A DNA stretch of 64,000 bases from Uloborus plumipes (GCA_038373865.1 JAXGGA010004706.1:21336-85335), one strand, 5' to 3'. Numbered from the stretch's first letter, positions 36,497-49,011 are shown. Numbers and translations are program-made. Notes: generated from the sequence alone by a model not told the origin.

Positions 36497-38089
36497 CTGC
36501 ACGACAGAACGAGTTCCAAATTAATTTCTTGTAGTCAGAACCATTTTCAAACTCAATTGAGTCATAAAATCAAAGTTCATTTATAGAAATCCACAGTTGA
36601 AAAACTCGACTCGAAATCCTCACTTTACGTTCGCTCTCGGTCGAGATCTAGTGGTTTTTGATTAGTTGCATTTAGGCCAAGGAGCTTTTGAACTTACGGC
36701 TTTTTCAATTAAGATTCTTTTCGATAAAAAAAAAGGACTAATTCATGTGTTTTAGCGCAAAGCGTCCATACCAGGCAGCCATATGAACAACCTCATAATG
36801 GGGAAAAACTGAAAGGGTAGCAACCAAATTAGGAGATTTTTTTCTGGTTCAAAACTTGTTTGCCCCTGTTATTAAGATATAAATTTTCAAGTGCACGAAA
36901 CTTTTAAGAAAAACACAAAATGTAAAGACCTCGCAAGAAATGGAAGGCATTATGTGATTTCACTGTCTGCTTGTGGCAGGATATCCATCTGCATAGAATG
37001 TGAAAAATCTTCCATACTCACTAAATTTGTGACTTTTCTTAAAATTTGGGATTTTTAGACCTCGCATTACAATGCTCCCCGACTCTGGCGCAATGAAAAT
37101 GTTTAATCAGAGACCGAAAATACATACTACTTTGTAATCATTATGTGCATGACATTATAAAATGATCAGTACCTTTTACAGAGCCCTTCAATTAGTATTT
37201 AATTTTTTATATAGTATAAAAAAATATTATAATAAATTCCAAATTCACTTCTCAGAGATTAAATAAAACTTTCCAAAATGCAAGTTAAAAATTAATAAAA
37301 AAATCCATTTTGATAGCATATTTTGCAGAAATAACAAATTCGTCAACAGTAATGTCTCATGAAATAAAAGCAATGAAAGATTCATGTTCCAAACTATAAT
37401 CAATCATCAGTCAAAATACAGTCATTTAAACATACGCTCTCTCAGTTTTTATGACAAAGTAACTAGATATAACACTAAATTACGATTGCTCAAAAATTAA
37501 GACTAATTTCTAATTCAAAATTGACATGTCACCTTTATTTACCACATGATATTACCAATCACCCGAAATGACTTTCGGAAAATCTGAATTGTCAATATTG
37601 AGTTCTTTGAGTTGCAAAATACAAGAAGTAACCAGGGGTGCAGAATATGTCCGATCTGGCGATCCTAGATCGGGGGAAATTTTGGTTGTTAGGGGAAATT
37701 TTGCTGATTTAATACAAAGTATTCCGCAAGATTGAAAATGTTTTCCGAAAAATAAAACAGAATCAAAAAGCATACACAGGGTGGCCACAGGAAGAACAAA
37801 ATCTTTTTCCCTGACTATTCCCTGATTTTTCCCTGAATAACTAAAATTTTCCCTGATTTCTCTTTTTTCGTTTCTCATGCTCTTGAAGCTTAACTTCTGT
37901 TTTTCCTTAAAACTTGAATAGGTCTGGCTGTATAAACTACTTCAGGCACTATATTTATGTAAAAAAATGAGCAACAATAACAAGGAAGGCATTTGAGACT
38001 GCTAAATTGTTAAGAAAATATGAAGCTACATAGTCAATTTGACTTATTTAACAGCACTAAAAATGTCATAACCCCCCCCCCCCACACGG

Positions 38090-40300
38090 ATTTTTTTTTT
38101 TTTTTTCCTTTAACTATTACTTTACGAAACTTTCAACGTCTCCAAAGCCTAAACATTTTTTACTTAGTTTTTAAAAAATTTTGAGGAAACAATTGCATCT
38201 TTCATCTCTACTCTTTCCTCTAACTTCCCAAAAGACAAAATTGAACTTTCAAGACCACACAACCCTCCCTCCCCCATTCTTAAGACACCTGGAGATGGTC
38301 TAAAATAGTGCTTTTAATATCATGTGTCGGATAAGAAAATTTTTCAAGAGAGAAGCCCAAACCCTTTCCTCTAAGTTTACCAAAGATGGCCAAATTCGTA
38401 GGGTAAGTGCTCCAGTAGTCGGCCAGTCTCCAGTAGTCGGCCACAATGACATAAAACTCCTCATAAATAGTACATTTTTAATTCAAAATCAGATATGACG
38501 CACTCACACATTAATGTACCTATCCTCAATCATTAACCAGTGGCAGTTTAGTTTTGGGTATTTTTTTTGAATTAGTAATGAGTCATTTCATTTTGAATGG
38601 TGTGCCCGTCATCCAAGATTGCGATTCTGCTTATTTTTCAGCTAAGATGATTCTGTGGCCGACTACTGGAGCATTTACTAGTGTTGACAACAGCTTGGAT
38701 TTTAACTTTTTTTTTTTTTTTTTAATTTCTAAAATAAGTAGGGGATTCACTATCAGAAAAGTTCATTGTAAAGTTTTACCTTGTTTTTGTTGCTGTATTG
38801 ATAGCTGAAAGTTTTAGGTTAGCCAAGATCAACAAAAGATCTCTTAAATGGCCGACTACTGGTGCTTTTACCCTATAAGCCATACTATTTCTTCACCAAA
38901 CAGTCCTCAAAGTTTTATGTCTTCTATTTTAAATCAAATTATTTTCGAGAGACCTCAAATCCTTCCTCCTTAAGTCACTAAAAGAAATCCATAAAATAGC
39001 ATAATTTACATACATTCAGGGAGAAAATCCTTGAATTCATCTACTATCAATAAAGATGGCCTAAATAAGTATTTTCAAGCCCATAGTTTCAGGTTTTTTT
39101 CTGAACAGACTCCTCTCACTCTATATTTACATCACAAAACTAAAAGGTTTAAAACTTCAAGTTAAAAAAAATTGGGCAAGAGCCTCAAAATTTCTTCTGC
39201 TTGAGCCACTCTAAGATAACTTAAAGTACTTAATAATTCAGTTTCAAAAAATTTTTTGAGAGGAAGCGCTCAAACCCCTTCTCCAAAATCCACCAGAAGA
39301 TGGCTTATATTTAGATTTTAAACTTTTTGGTTTTAGAATTTTTTTCTTGGAAGAGCACCCACCCCTATCTTTACACCCCCTAAAATTTTAAGACTGCAAT
39401 TTCAAAACAAATTCGGGAGACATCTAACAAATACTCTCTCTCTCTTAAGTAACTGAAAAATAGCAATAAATCCAACTTCAAAAATTTCCAGAACAATCCC
39501 AAAGTCCTATGCTCATGAAAGATTGCTGATAATTACATCTTTAAGGCTCGAATTTTGGATTTTTCCAACAAAAATCCTCTTTGCCTTTTTCTTAATATTG
39601 CCTAAAACACCTTAAAAGATTTAGGATTTAAGTGTTAAAATTTTTTTAGAGATATCCTTTCCTTTTTTGAATTCACCCAAAGATAGCTTAAAACAGAGTA
39701 CCTCCGAACCAGTTCCTATAAGTTCACAAAAGATGATCCAAATGTCCATATTCAGACTTTCCCTCTTTCCTAAACACCCTAACCCCCTCTTTACTTTTAA
39801 CATCACTAAATACTAAAAGTCTTGCCCCTCCCCTATTTTAGTTTTAAACATTTTTCGGCAGAAAGTCTGACTCCTCTCACTCTTTCAGTTACACAAAGTA
39901 GTCTAAAATTTACCTTTTAATGCTTTAGATTTTTTTTTTTTAATTTTAAGTTACAACAGTCGAAACTCTTCTCCTAAGTTCCCCAAAGATTGCTTAAATT
40001 TGGGATTGTAATGTTGCAGTTTTATAATTTTGTCAAAAAAAAGCCACTTGTACCCCACTAGTTTTATGTCACTAAAATCAGCCAGATTCAGCTTTTTCAA
40101 AACATTCCCGGGAAGATATCCCAAACTTTCCATCCCCTTTAACTCTCCATATTCCAGAAACTGCCAGCAATTACAATTTTATGACTCTGTTTACGAATAA
40201 TCCACCATGGTTTTGAAAAATGTTCTAGTTAGCCTCTAAAATATCCTTAAATAATCAAATATGTAATCTTTTTTTATACTTCAGTATTGAAAAATTATGG
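38090..40300. repeat. degenerate tandem array inside the 37777 element
   Basis: The same pattern recurs: a pyrimidine-rich run, then (C)CAAAGATGGCTTAAAAT-like words, then a T/A-rich spacer. Anchors include 38293 (GGAGATGGTCTAAAATAG), 38384, 39052, 39296, 39669 (CAAAGATAGCTTAAAACA), 39895 and 39985 (CAAAGATTGCTTAAATTT). Unit length is roughly 100-170 bp and divergence is high. No coding frame survives. Confidence 0.55.
38401..38873. mobile_element. TA-flanked MITE with CCAGTAGTCGGCCA ends
   Basis: Ends GGGTAAGTGCTCCAGTAGTC and its counterpart GACTACTGGTGCTTTTACCC, flanked by TA (38399-38400, 38874-38875). The word CCAGTAGTCGGCCA occurs twice near the left end and, inverted, at ~38656 and ~38850. 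It interrupts the tandem array described above. Confidence 0.75.
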
Positions 40301-40921
40301 ACTTGAGCTCTGATTTAATTTTCCCTGATTTATTCCCAAATTCCCTGATAATTCCCTGATTTTTCCAGAATTTTCAAATTCCCTGATAATTCCAGGTTTT
40401 CCAGGTCTGTGGCCACCCTGATACATCCTAAATTCTAATTATTTTTTCTTTTTACAACGATTTATCAATTCATTTTTTGCTTTTCCGTTAGAAACCATTC
40501 GCTACTTTTGAACAGGAATCGTTACTGGGGTGCTTATGTAGTCATATTTAATGAGTCAAACAGTAGTAATGTTTCTATGTGTGTATTCTATGCAATAAAA
40601 TATTGCATACTGTAAGTTTATATTCAATCAGTTCTCTAGCAGTTCTCAATTTTCTGGACTCTTTCTCCTCACGTATTAGTATTTCTCTGCTGATTAATCT
40701 GCAGAGTATTCAGTGCAACACTTTTGACTTCTATTTTAATGTGGTATGTCAGTTGTGATGCGAAATTAATTCTTATCTAAGCTTATACATATATTGTTAA
40801 AGTTTGGGGAAATTTTCGTACAGATTGGGGGAAATGTTGGAGGGAAAAACATTTTCTGCACCCCTGGAAGTAACCACAATCTAATGAGAACAAATAAATA
40901 GAGAAAATAAACCATCCTTAC

Positions 40922-41030
40922 CACCCGACACTGTCTAGCTAATTCATAAAATATGGCTAAGGTTTCTCCAGCTGCAATTCGCAAATCTACATCTACACTT
41001 TCGAGAAGCTGGGGTAATTTTCTTAAATGT
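40922..41030 (-). CDS. IFRD1: IFRD exon f, LRIAAGE motif
   Basis: 109 nt, acceptor TTTATTTCAG, donor GTAAGG. Encodes LPQLLESVDVDLRIAAGETL and then AIFYELARQCRV. The LPxLxxLLxSxxVxxRIAAGE(T/A)xAxxFELAR string is the most recognisable IFRD signature. A 3.2-kb hAT element begins only 47 nt past the donor. Confidence 0.95.
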
Positions 41031-41039
41031 CTGAAATAA

Positions 41040-41585
41040 AAAGATGCAGAGTTAACTTCGGACGAATGAGCAATAACTTTTTTTTTTGTAATATGAAAAA
41101 CAATTGATTGCAAAATTATGACTTTCTTTTTTATTCATGTACAAGTAACAGTTAATTTCTTAAAAACCTTGATAAGCAAAACAATTTTAATGTTACAGTA
41201 ATAAGCCTACAAAGCAGTTTTATAAGAACTGTAGGGTAATTCAATGTAAATGTCAACCTAGACATGATTTTTTTCATCTTCCAATATATATTGTGTGATA
41301 CATCGTTTTAAAGATAATTTTTTAAATTTTTAGAATTTAGCCTCAGTTCTCACAAAATATTACTCTAACACACCTACAAAATGGCTGTAAAGATAACGTA
41401 TGCAGTTACCCAAAACATCGCATATTTTTGTAACTTTTTATATTCATATATAGTTAAAAAAAACTGCAAATAACAATGAATTTTTTTTTAATTATTGAAG
41501 CATGGTTCTTTTGCTTCACAGCAATACACAAATTTTTTGTTTTATCATAAAATTAATATTACAAAGTAAGCATTCAGTCTGATTT
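41040..41585. other. IFRD intron, unassigned DNA
   Basis: AT-rich sequence upstream of exon f on the minus strand. No element ends or coding similarity are seen. Confidence 0.3.
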
Positions 41586-41589
41586 ACTA

Positions 41590-44462
41590 GTTATGTTAGT
41601 CACAAAAACATGAATTAATTCGGTTATTCCCTTTTGGAAATAATATTTTTTACATTTCCCCCCTTATCTCTTCTATGTTATGGGCACAGTTAGATTGATA
41701 AGATTGTTCATAAAGAATTTCCTTTTTTTCTAGCCATAGGACTTGTGACTAACATAACATTACTGTAACTAACATAACATGACTGTTCAAGAAATGCTTA
41801 AATCTTAACCAAACAATTTATTTCAGAAACAAATTAATTTATTGAACCTCTTATTATGAAGAAATTAGTGTGATCATATATACTGTAGTAATTTTTATTT
41901 TCAAAACAGTTTTTTTAATGGTAAACTTGGAGTCAAAATTTTATGCCGTAATTTGCGACGCAAGTGATCGACATATGAAGCAGGGGTGATTGTGAGTTGA
42001 TGAAAAAATACCTGAAAGTTTTTAAGAGAAAATGTGTGCGTGTGCGGCGAGGAGGGGGGGGGGTAAACTAAGGCCCCTATTACTTAAGCAGACCTAATTT
42101 TATAATTATACATATATAATAATTAATTGCCTTTCATAAACAAACAAGACACATTTTATATGTTCAAATTGTTTCAAATAGTTTTTAGTCAAAATATGGT
42201 GAATGCAAATAATTAAACAGTAACTGAGTAATAACGTTACTTTTGAGCTGGTGTTGTACAAATTATCTCCAAAAAATATTTTAAGGAGAGTAAAAGTCTA
42301 ACAGAAATACTGTTTGTTGTGCGAAAATATTCATAAAGTAATGAAAGTTGCATTTGTTACAGAAAATATAGAAAAGAATTTATCTAGATGCAGTACCTAT
42401 AAATATCCTAATCAATACAATATGACTAGAGTCAAAGATTTCATACTATTTGAAGATGTTATGCATGTGTTAAAAAAACTTAAATAGTTGAAACAAAAAT
42501 AAAATTCAGCCAGAGAGTCAGCATTTAAATTTTTGACATTTGAAACTCTTATAGAGCATGGAATTGTGTTTAAAACTTTTATTTTAATGATTTAATTAAA
42601 ATAAAACAAATGTTATTTGTTTGCCTTTCAACAAGGAATAGAAGCATCGAAAATAATGAGAAACAGCTAATTCTCTCAGCAGATGTTAAGAGATCGCAAT
42701 TTTCAAAATTAAGGCGTTAAAACTATGAAAATGGCATATAAAAGAATTCAAATGAACGTACTTCAGATTGACAACTAAGAGATCTCTGATAAACATATTA
42801 GTTTTACTATCCACATAATCGAAGCAAAACTGAAATAAAATTAGAGCTTCAAATTTTAACTTTTTGAAATTTTGATTTTCATAAAGGACACAGAGTTTCG
42901 CTCGAAAGTTTAAAATTTATGATTTTGTAATATAAATAAAAAGATATTTCATCTATTTGTCTCCAAACTAAGGGTAATAAGCATCAAAAATGAGAAAAAT
43001 TCGATTCTTATATCAGATATAATGCGATTGCATTTTTTAAAATGAAGGCTACCGGAGGTGGGGAGATAAAAGCACAATTAAAATTATTTTATTTTCGGTA
43101 TTTTCGAACATGAAAATACCAGAATCAATCATGAAAATACCGGAAATCCGGTAAAGTACCGGAACACAATCACCCCTGATATGAAGTCAACATCTTCAAT
43201 GAAAAAACTTTAAATGACTTTAAAACTATGTGCGGGATCACTGTGCAATAGGTTTGTCTGTGATCATATGGAGCTGCTGCTCACTTAAAAAACAGATATG
43301 ACCCTATCTAACTGCCTCCAGCATTTACAGGCCATGGAGTTTTATGACACTGGATCATGGAAACTGCCCTCACTTTCCTGTATAGCACAACGCGTGGAGC
43401 AGCGTTTTACATGGCCAAACCTTGGTAATTAATGCCAAGGAATTATTTCAGGAATTAAAACATCCAAAGTTGAAGATAAACTGATTGTTTGTAAGTGAAA
43501 GTGACAGGGTTAAAAAGAAAGAGTTAGACTTGTTTGAAAATGGGAATCCCTGTATAGGTTTTTCGGTAAGAATGATATGCTGTAAATATGGAGAAATTTG
43601 TTCATTAAAAAATACAGGGGATGATATCTCAAGAAAAGAAGTTTTTTTTTAAAAAGAAATTGCGGAAGATGAAGCTGCTGATGATTTTGAAGGAAATTCT
43701 CCCGAACTGTTTCGAGCTACAAAAACTAAGACACTGAGTAATTTTATTATGGTGGCATTTACTTCTTGTAAGTCTATATGTTTAGTAGGTTTTAAACATG
43801 AATGAAAATGATTATGAAGTTCTTCTCATGAGAAAAAGCTCTGAAGCAATCTTTGTGTTTCCCACAAATGAGGACAAATTTTGGAGTTAAAGAACCCAAA
43901 TTTCGAAAGTCTTGTCACAAACATCTGTTAATTATTACTTCAATTACAAAATTGAACTGGAAATTTTGTTTACAAGTAAACATGTGTGTTAAGCTTCAAT
44001 AAAATCTTGTTTCCAGTCTAATATTTGTATTAATATTTCCTGTAATACACTTAAAGTTAAATGTGTAATCGCATGTTATGTTAGTCACAGGCGAGTTACA
44101 TTAAAATACTACTTTTTGCAATATCATTTGAAATATATGCCAAATTTACAATTATTAATGTGCAAATAACCTTTCACATAGATACTATCAGTAAAAAAAA
44201 ATATTTTTTGGTTTAGTTTTAGAGAATTGTGATGATGAATTTAATGCAAAATTTTGAGGGTTGCAAATCTGTTATGTTAGTCACATTGATCAAAATGTTC
44301 CCCAACTTTCAAAACTTGAAAGTAATATTTTTTTATATTAACTTAAAACAACTCATCTATGCAGAGAAGAATAACATCTTGTTTTTGGCATTGTGACAAA
44401 AAATGTGGCTAGCACACAGAAAATAACATTAAAAATTTGATCTAACTGTTATGCTAGTTACT
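41590..44462. repeat. region with six GTTATGTTAGTCACA-type words
   Basis: The 15-bp word GTTATGTTAGTCACA (or close variants) occurs at 41590, 44075, 44271 and 44448 on + and at 41744 and 41764 on -. This clustering suggests subterminal transposase-binding repeats of an old element whose middle was split by the hAT at 41981. No clean terminal inversion or target duplication was found. The 43190-44000 stretch is richer in coding-like words but has many stops; no product recognised. Confidence 0.45.
41981..43178. mobile_element. 1.2-kb hAT-like element
   Basis: Ends CAGGGGTGATTGTG / CACAATCACCCCTG with perfect 8-bp duplications ATATGAAG (41973-41980 and 43179-43186). Subterminal CCGGTA words lie at the right end. 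Non-coding. It contains a poly-G run near 42053. Confidence 0.88.
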
Positions 44463-44469
44463 CTATATA

Positions 44470-45505
44470 CTATATGTAACATGCTTCCATGTTCAGTTTT
44501 TGAGAATTTAATTTATCTGCTTCACAATGATTAAAAGAACATTGCCTGTCTTCGTGTGAATATGGAGTTCTTGAAGAAGAAAAATTGTTTGATTTCAACG
44601 AATAAGCACTTGAAACTTCAACTATAACAGAGTCCTGGCTAACAGCCACAAACAAGACAGCAGAGAGACAGTAATAAATAGGCTAAAGTAAACTTACAAA
44701 TCGATTAATGCCACTGATTCATTTTCCGCGACCAATTTAATGCCATTGCAATTATTCCCTTAAAGATATATCACCTGCACTCATCGATGCCTGCAAGCTG
44801 TCAGCAAATTCATAGATGTCTGTAAGCTAGCAGACTTTTTGAACTATTTTTGATGCATCAAATTAAAGGCAGGGTTAGCAAGGTTTTGGTGGACACTATG
44901 GTAAAAACACTGGTTTTTACAACTGCTCAAAGCTAAATTTTAATGAAATTGTATTTTGTGAGCAAATATCCACACTACGGTATAAAATCTACCAAAAACA
45001 TTTCAATAATTAAAATTTTTTAATTTTAACTTAATTTATGGAATGCGAACATTCAAATATGCATTTAAAATTTTTTTAAACTTAAGCACCTTATTCTACT
45101 TCAGTTACATAGGAATCATTAAAAATTTCCGTGAATCTATTCAAGGAAAGGTTGTTTTTTTTTTCTTAAACGTAATCAAAGATGGAGCTTAATGATGGAT
45201 CAGGCTCATTGTCTCAAAAATTTCTAGATCGGGCCCTGGACATTTGCAATGATAAAAGCAAGATTCCATCCAGAACTTTTATCTTACTACCTATTTTTGT
45301 GAGATTATTACATCAAGGTTCTTTTATTGTGAAAGTCCCAGCCCCCAAAACATAATTTTTTTAAATGACTTATAAATCATTTTACCTACCAGTTTAAAGG
45401 CAATCTTGGCTATAATAAGAGGATATCTGCTTCCAACTCTATTATTGGCTATTCCTGACTGGGGAGTCCAAAATGAGGACAAAACCGCGGTTTCAAGATG
45501 AGAAT
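44470..45505. other. IFRD intron, mostly unassigned
   Basis: Apart from the hAT fragment at 44874, no bounded element, RNA gene or coding similarity was recognised. The sequence is AT-rich. Confidence 0.3.
44874..44935 (+). mobile_element. end fragment of CAGGGTTGGCAAGG hAT family
   Basis: CAGGGTTAGCAAGGTTTTGG followed by GGTAAAAACACTGGTTTTTA resembles the left end of the complete copy at 47498. No matching right end or duplication was found, so it is a truncated copy. Confidence 0.5.
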
Positions 45506-45508
45506 GTA

Positions 45509-46042
45509 CAGGGTGCTTCAAAAAAAATGTATACAAACTTTAAACTATTGTAGTTTTCCCGCTCTACAAGGCTAATGTTATATTTCTTTGCCAGGTGCCA
45601 GCATAATCGTCCCATGTTATATTATCAGTTGGAATTTGTAATATTAACATGGGGGACGTACGTTTGAGTTTTGAAGGACGTAAGCAGATTATTAAGTGGT
45701 ACTGGAAGTTTGAGAATGTAAATGAAGCTCAAAGACAGTGGAGAAGGGAGTAGGATACAGAACCACCTTCAAGATTAACAATTACACGCATACGAGACAA
45801 ATTCGAAGTTCATGGAACAGTGTGTGATGTGCATAAAGGTCATTCAGGTCGGCCTCGAACAGCTACAAGTGATGAGTCATCAACGGCAGGTCACCAATTT
45901 GAACAGTATTAACATTTGTTATTTATGTTTCGTTTACATTGGACTTTCAGCTTTCTATTTTCCTGAAATTTAACTTTGTAGAACGGTAAATAAATTTTCC
46001 ACGGAAGTTCAAAGTGTGTATACATTTTTTTGAAACACCTTG
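45509..46042 (+). mobile_element. internally deleted mariner-type element
   Basis: Ends CAGGGTGCTTCAAAAAAAAT and the reverse complement of CAAGGTGTTTCAAAAAAATG, flanked by TA (45507-45508, 46043-46044). The interior keeps only the N-terminal part of a transposase frame, so the catalytic domain is deleted. It ends 132 nt from IFRD exon e. Confidence 0.85.
45649..45912 (+). pseudogene. mariner transposase N-terminal HTH remnant
   Basis: An 88-codon frame from an ATG just after the left subterminal region: MGDVRLSFEGRKQIIKWYWK, a helix-turn-helix segment with NVNEAQRQWRRE, a TAG stop (~45751), then TRIRDKFEVHGTVCDVHKGH and the GRPR hook SGRPRTA. This HTH-plus-GRP arrangement is typical of the DNA-binding half of arthropod mariner-like transposases (DUF4817-type). 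One in-frame stop and no DDE domain make it dead. Confidence 0.75.
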
Positions 46043-46173
46043 TATTTGCTTCAACCAAAAATGAGTTAAAAAAAATCATTATTTCCTTTCAATCATCTTA
46101 GCATTCTATCTCATGAGTAAATTTTGGTTTGAAACTGGTGATATCATGACATATTTCTGTGAAGGTAACTCAC

Positions 46174-46352
46174 GTCTTGACAAGGTCCATGATGTAAGGG
46201 GGAGAAAGAACGGTGAGCAGGAGGCTCCACGAGAGGAGGGCGCTGCTGTGGAGGGCGCAGATCTCGGGCCTGTGGGAGGGCGCCACCCCATTGCCCTTGA
46301 AGAAAGAAGCACTGAACACGCCCTGGAGGGCATCCATCGTGGACTGGATCAC
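46174..46352 (-). CDS. IFRD1: IFRD exon e
   Basis: 179 nt, acceptor GGTTACAG, donor GTGAGT. Starts VIQSTMDALQGVFSASFFKG and continues through LHSSALLSWSLLLTVLSPPY to IMDLVK plus a split Thr. This corresponds to the LE-VFS-SY ... LH-AAL-AWALLLTI segment of IFRD proteins (armadillo-like helices). GC-rich relative to flanking introns. A mariner remnant ends 132 nt downstream of this exon on the minus strand (46042). Confidence 0.93.
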
Positions 46353-46379
46353 CTGTAACCGATGGATTGGTTATGAGAC

Positions 46380-47150
46380 GATTCTTAAAACTGTGTCCTA
46401 AATACTAAATGCCTACTACATTTGCTTCGCTACGGGGGACATCCAAACAATATTCGAATTCAATTTTCTGATTGGTTGATTTTTTAAATAGAAATTTAGA
46501 AATGAACCAATCGTTAATTTCTCCTTCTCGAAGTACTCGAGATGGCAGTGCTTCGTGAACCGAGGACGAATTTTTGCTCTGTGCTAAAAACCAAAAAGCA
46601 GCCGGCATTTAGTACTTAGGAGTCATTGGTTCAGATCAGGAGATCTGAGAAAAAAGGGAAATTTCTGGGAGCAAGTTGTTATTCTCTGCAGACATTTCAA
46701 ACTGAAATGAATAAACCAGATCAGTTAGAAATTTTGCAACCATAAACTTTAATTTCCAACCTAAGGACTAAGGAGCACATTGACTCATTGTGATTAAGAA
46801 CCGTAACTGACCATAAGGATCAAAATTCTTAAGTAATTTTCAAATGTAATCCCATTTTTTGTTACAAAAAAACTTTTCTTTTGGTACATTTTATGAATAT
46901 GAAATCAGTAGGGTGCAACATACAACGCGGCTGAAAAAATTAATATTTGGATGGATATATTTGACGAGTTAAAAACGGCACCATTTTGACACCTAAAAGC
47001 TTATTACTTGGCTAAATTCTTATTTCTAACACTGCTGCAGTTGCCGCTACTGGAGATAAACTATAACCACTCTGACATCATTATATTACTACTGCATTTT
47101 ACAGCTTACACAAAATAGAATCACACCAATTAGAGTAAAAAAGATTCTCA
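46380..47150. other. short IFRD intron between exons d and e
   Basis: The smallest intron of the gene (799 nt) and the only one in which no transposon was recognised. Confidence 0.5.
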
Positions 47151-47151
47151 C

Positions 47152-47202
47152 CTCCGCTCCGGAGCACGAGACGAAACAGCAGAGTCCCAACGTCGAAGCG
47201 CA
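47152..47202 (-). CDS. IFRD1: IFRD exon d (17 codons)
   Basis: 51 nt, acceptor ATCGGACAG, donor GTGAGA, phase 0 to 0. Encodes CASTLGLCCFVSCSGAE, matching the invariant CA-ALGL-C--A helix of the family. It is short, but its position, phase and motif agree with both neighbours. Confidence 0.92.
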
Positions 47203-47497
47203 CTGTCCGATGGGGAAAAAAATTTCATTACTAAGCAGACAAAATCTGAATACTTTAAGTGTCAAATGAACAGGTAAGAGACAGTCACAATTACAGTAAT
47301 CTCCACTTAATGTGATCACTTTGGGACAACGATTTTGACATCAATAACAGACCGATAACAAAAACAGAAGAAAGAATCACGAGATTACATTAACTTACCA
47401 ATTAAAGTCACACATACCAAGACCCCCACAAAAAAATTGTGCATTCTACTTTTGCAGAAAAAAACCCGTTTTTTATCTTTCCCTCAAAATATAAAAA

Positions 47498-49011
47498 CAG
47501 GGTTGGCAAGGTTTTGGACAGAACGGTAAAAACCACGGTTTAAACCGTCCTGTCCAAAACCCATGTGTCCGAAACTGTCCAAAACTACATTTTTAGTACA
47601 ATTTTATACTTTGAACAAATATCAAAAGCACAAAATTATACTTGAAGTTAAGACTTAATTTATTATATGTAAACATTTAACTATGTACGTAAAAACATAT
47701 ACAAGATTTTCAGCTGATACTAATCTAGCTACTTAGAAGTTACTATTCTTCATTAAAAAATCAATTAGTTCTCATAAGTTTATATTATTTTATTTTTAAT
47801 ACTAGCTAAACTTCTTTTAAATATAGATGCAAATGAGGGTGTTCAAAAGGTACAATAATCGACTTAAATGCAAAAAATCAGTTTTGCAACTAATTAAAAA
47901 GATACACAACATTTGAGAATGTTACAGCGACATTTACTGAATATTTAATTATGTCATAAAATATTAGGAATAAATTTAAAAGTAGTACAATTAAAAAAAT
48001 ATGCATATACATATGTACACAATAGTAATCTGGTTCAATTGGTCCTCTTAACATCCGATAGCACATGACCAGTTTAGCTGCTGTATTTAACCGTAAACGA
48101 TTAAATGACAAAAGTGACATTTCATAATCAGACACTAAATCATTACTGATCCTTGGAAAATGTTGATAAGTTTTTCTAAATATTTGCAAGCTAGGATGTT
48201 TTTTTTTCTTGAGAAAGTATATACACATATGAAGGGCTCGGGTGTAAAAAATGGTAACTAGCATTTCAAAAAATCAAAACTTTCTCTTTTAAATATAGAT
48301 TTATTGCTTCAAGACATTACCGTAGCAAGTTTTTCTATTTAAAAAATGAAGTAGGTACATTGATTAAGTGCTGTGTGTCTCGGGTATATTTAATTACATT
48401 TTTACAAGTGATTTTTGTTTCTTTAATTTGAAACAATACGTCTTTTCGAGTTTGTCAGATACCACTATTTACGCCCGAGCCCTTCATATATACATTGCTA
48501 GAAACAAAATACACAGTATTAAAAACAAAAATAGCAAAATTTTCTTGAGTAGTGAAAAACATTTTATCATCAGTTTATTATTCTTCAATCTAAGGTTAAA
48601 AAAATTATTTGAACATCACGGAAAACATTATTGTAAAGAAACCACAAAAGACCTCAGTTTTACACATTTTGAGTTACAAATGGAGCTGAAATTATCTGCT
48701 TCAAGACTTTTTTTGACAGTACTACTAATTCCTACTTTATGAAATTTTTATGCAGTGGAGTTATGAGTAAATCGTTCATTTTTTAATGTATATTAAAATT
48801 ACTAATATAATTAATTATTGTCAAATTTTAATTAATTACAACTAATTAACACTAAGAAACTAAAATGTATGCATTATCAATATGATAGCTAATAGAAATT
48901 AGTCAGCTTAAAACCCTTTTGCCATGCTTTAGATAGTTTAAGACACCTTGGACAGTTTTCGACAGTTTTGGACAGTAAAACCCACCTGTCCTGTCCAAAA
49001 CCCCAACCCTG
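47498..49011. mobile_element. 1.5-kb hAT-like element
   Basis: Ends CAGGGTTGGCAAGGTTTTGG and the reverse complement of CAGGGTTGGGGTTTTGGACA, with perfect 8-bp duplications TATAAAAA (47490-47497 and 49012-49019). GGACAG words recur subterminally at both ends. The middle has an inverted word pair (ATGAAGGGCTCGGGTGTAAA at ~48229, TTACGCCCGAGCCCTTCATA at ~48469). The two 124-residue frames inside do not resemble known proteins and are not called. Confidence 0.88.

Larger units (their letters stand above)
37777..40420. mobile_element. CAGGGTGGCCACAG element with 5-bp TSD
   Basis: Ends CAGGGTGGCCACAG / CTGTGGCCACCCTG, flanked directly by ATACA on both sides (37772-37776, 40421-40425). Subterminal TTCCCTGATTTTTCC words repeat at both ends. 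The interior is mostly a degenerate tandem array, itself hit by another TIR element. A 5-bp duplication is not typical of hAT, so the superfamily is left open. Confidence 0.75.
37633..40866. mobile_element. 3.2-kb hAT-like element (outer of a nest)
   Basis: Ends CAGGGGTGCAGAA / TTCTGCACCCCTG with perfect 8-bp duplications GAAGTAAC (37625-37632 and 40867-40874). Subterminal GGGGGAAATTTTGG / GGGGGAAATGTTGG words repeat. It contains the CAGGGTGGCCACAG element 37777-40420. Without that insert only about 590 bp remain, so this is a non-autonomous copy. It lies close to the exon f donor. Confidence 0.85.

Noticed and set aside
43190..44000. Possible transposase coding remnant
   Set aside because: Some coding-like words on + but frequent stops in all frames and no recognisable motif; not enough to name a product.
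46106..46401. Frames on + and alternate frames on - over exon e
   Set aside because: Only the frame encoding DALQGVFSASFF...LLSWSLLL matches IFRD and is bounded by splice sites in phase; the others are shadows.
47890..48742. Two 124-codon frames as genes
   Set aside because: Both lie inside a TSD-flanked hAT element, lack recognisable motifs and have hydrophobic composition expected from AT-rich DNA.
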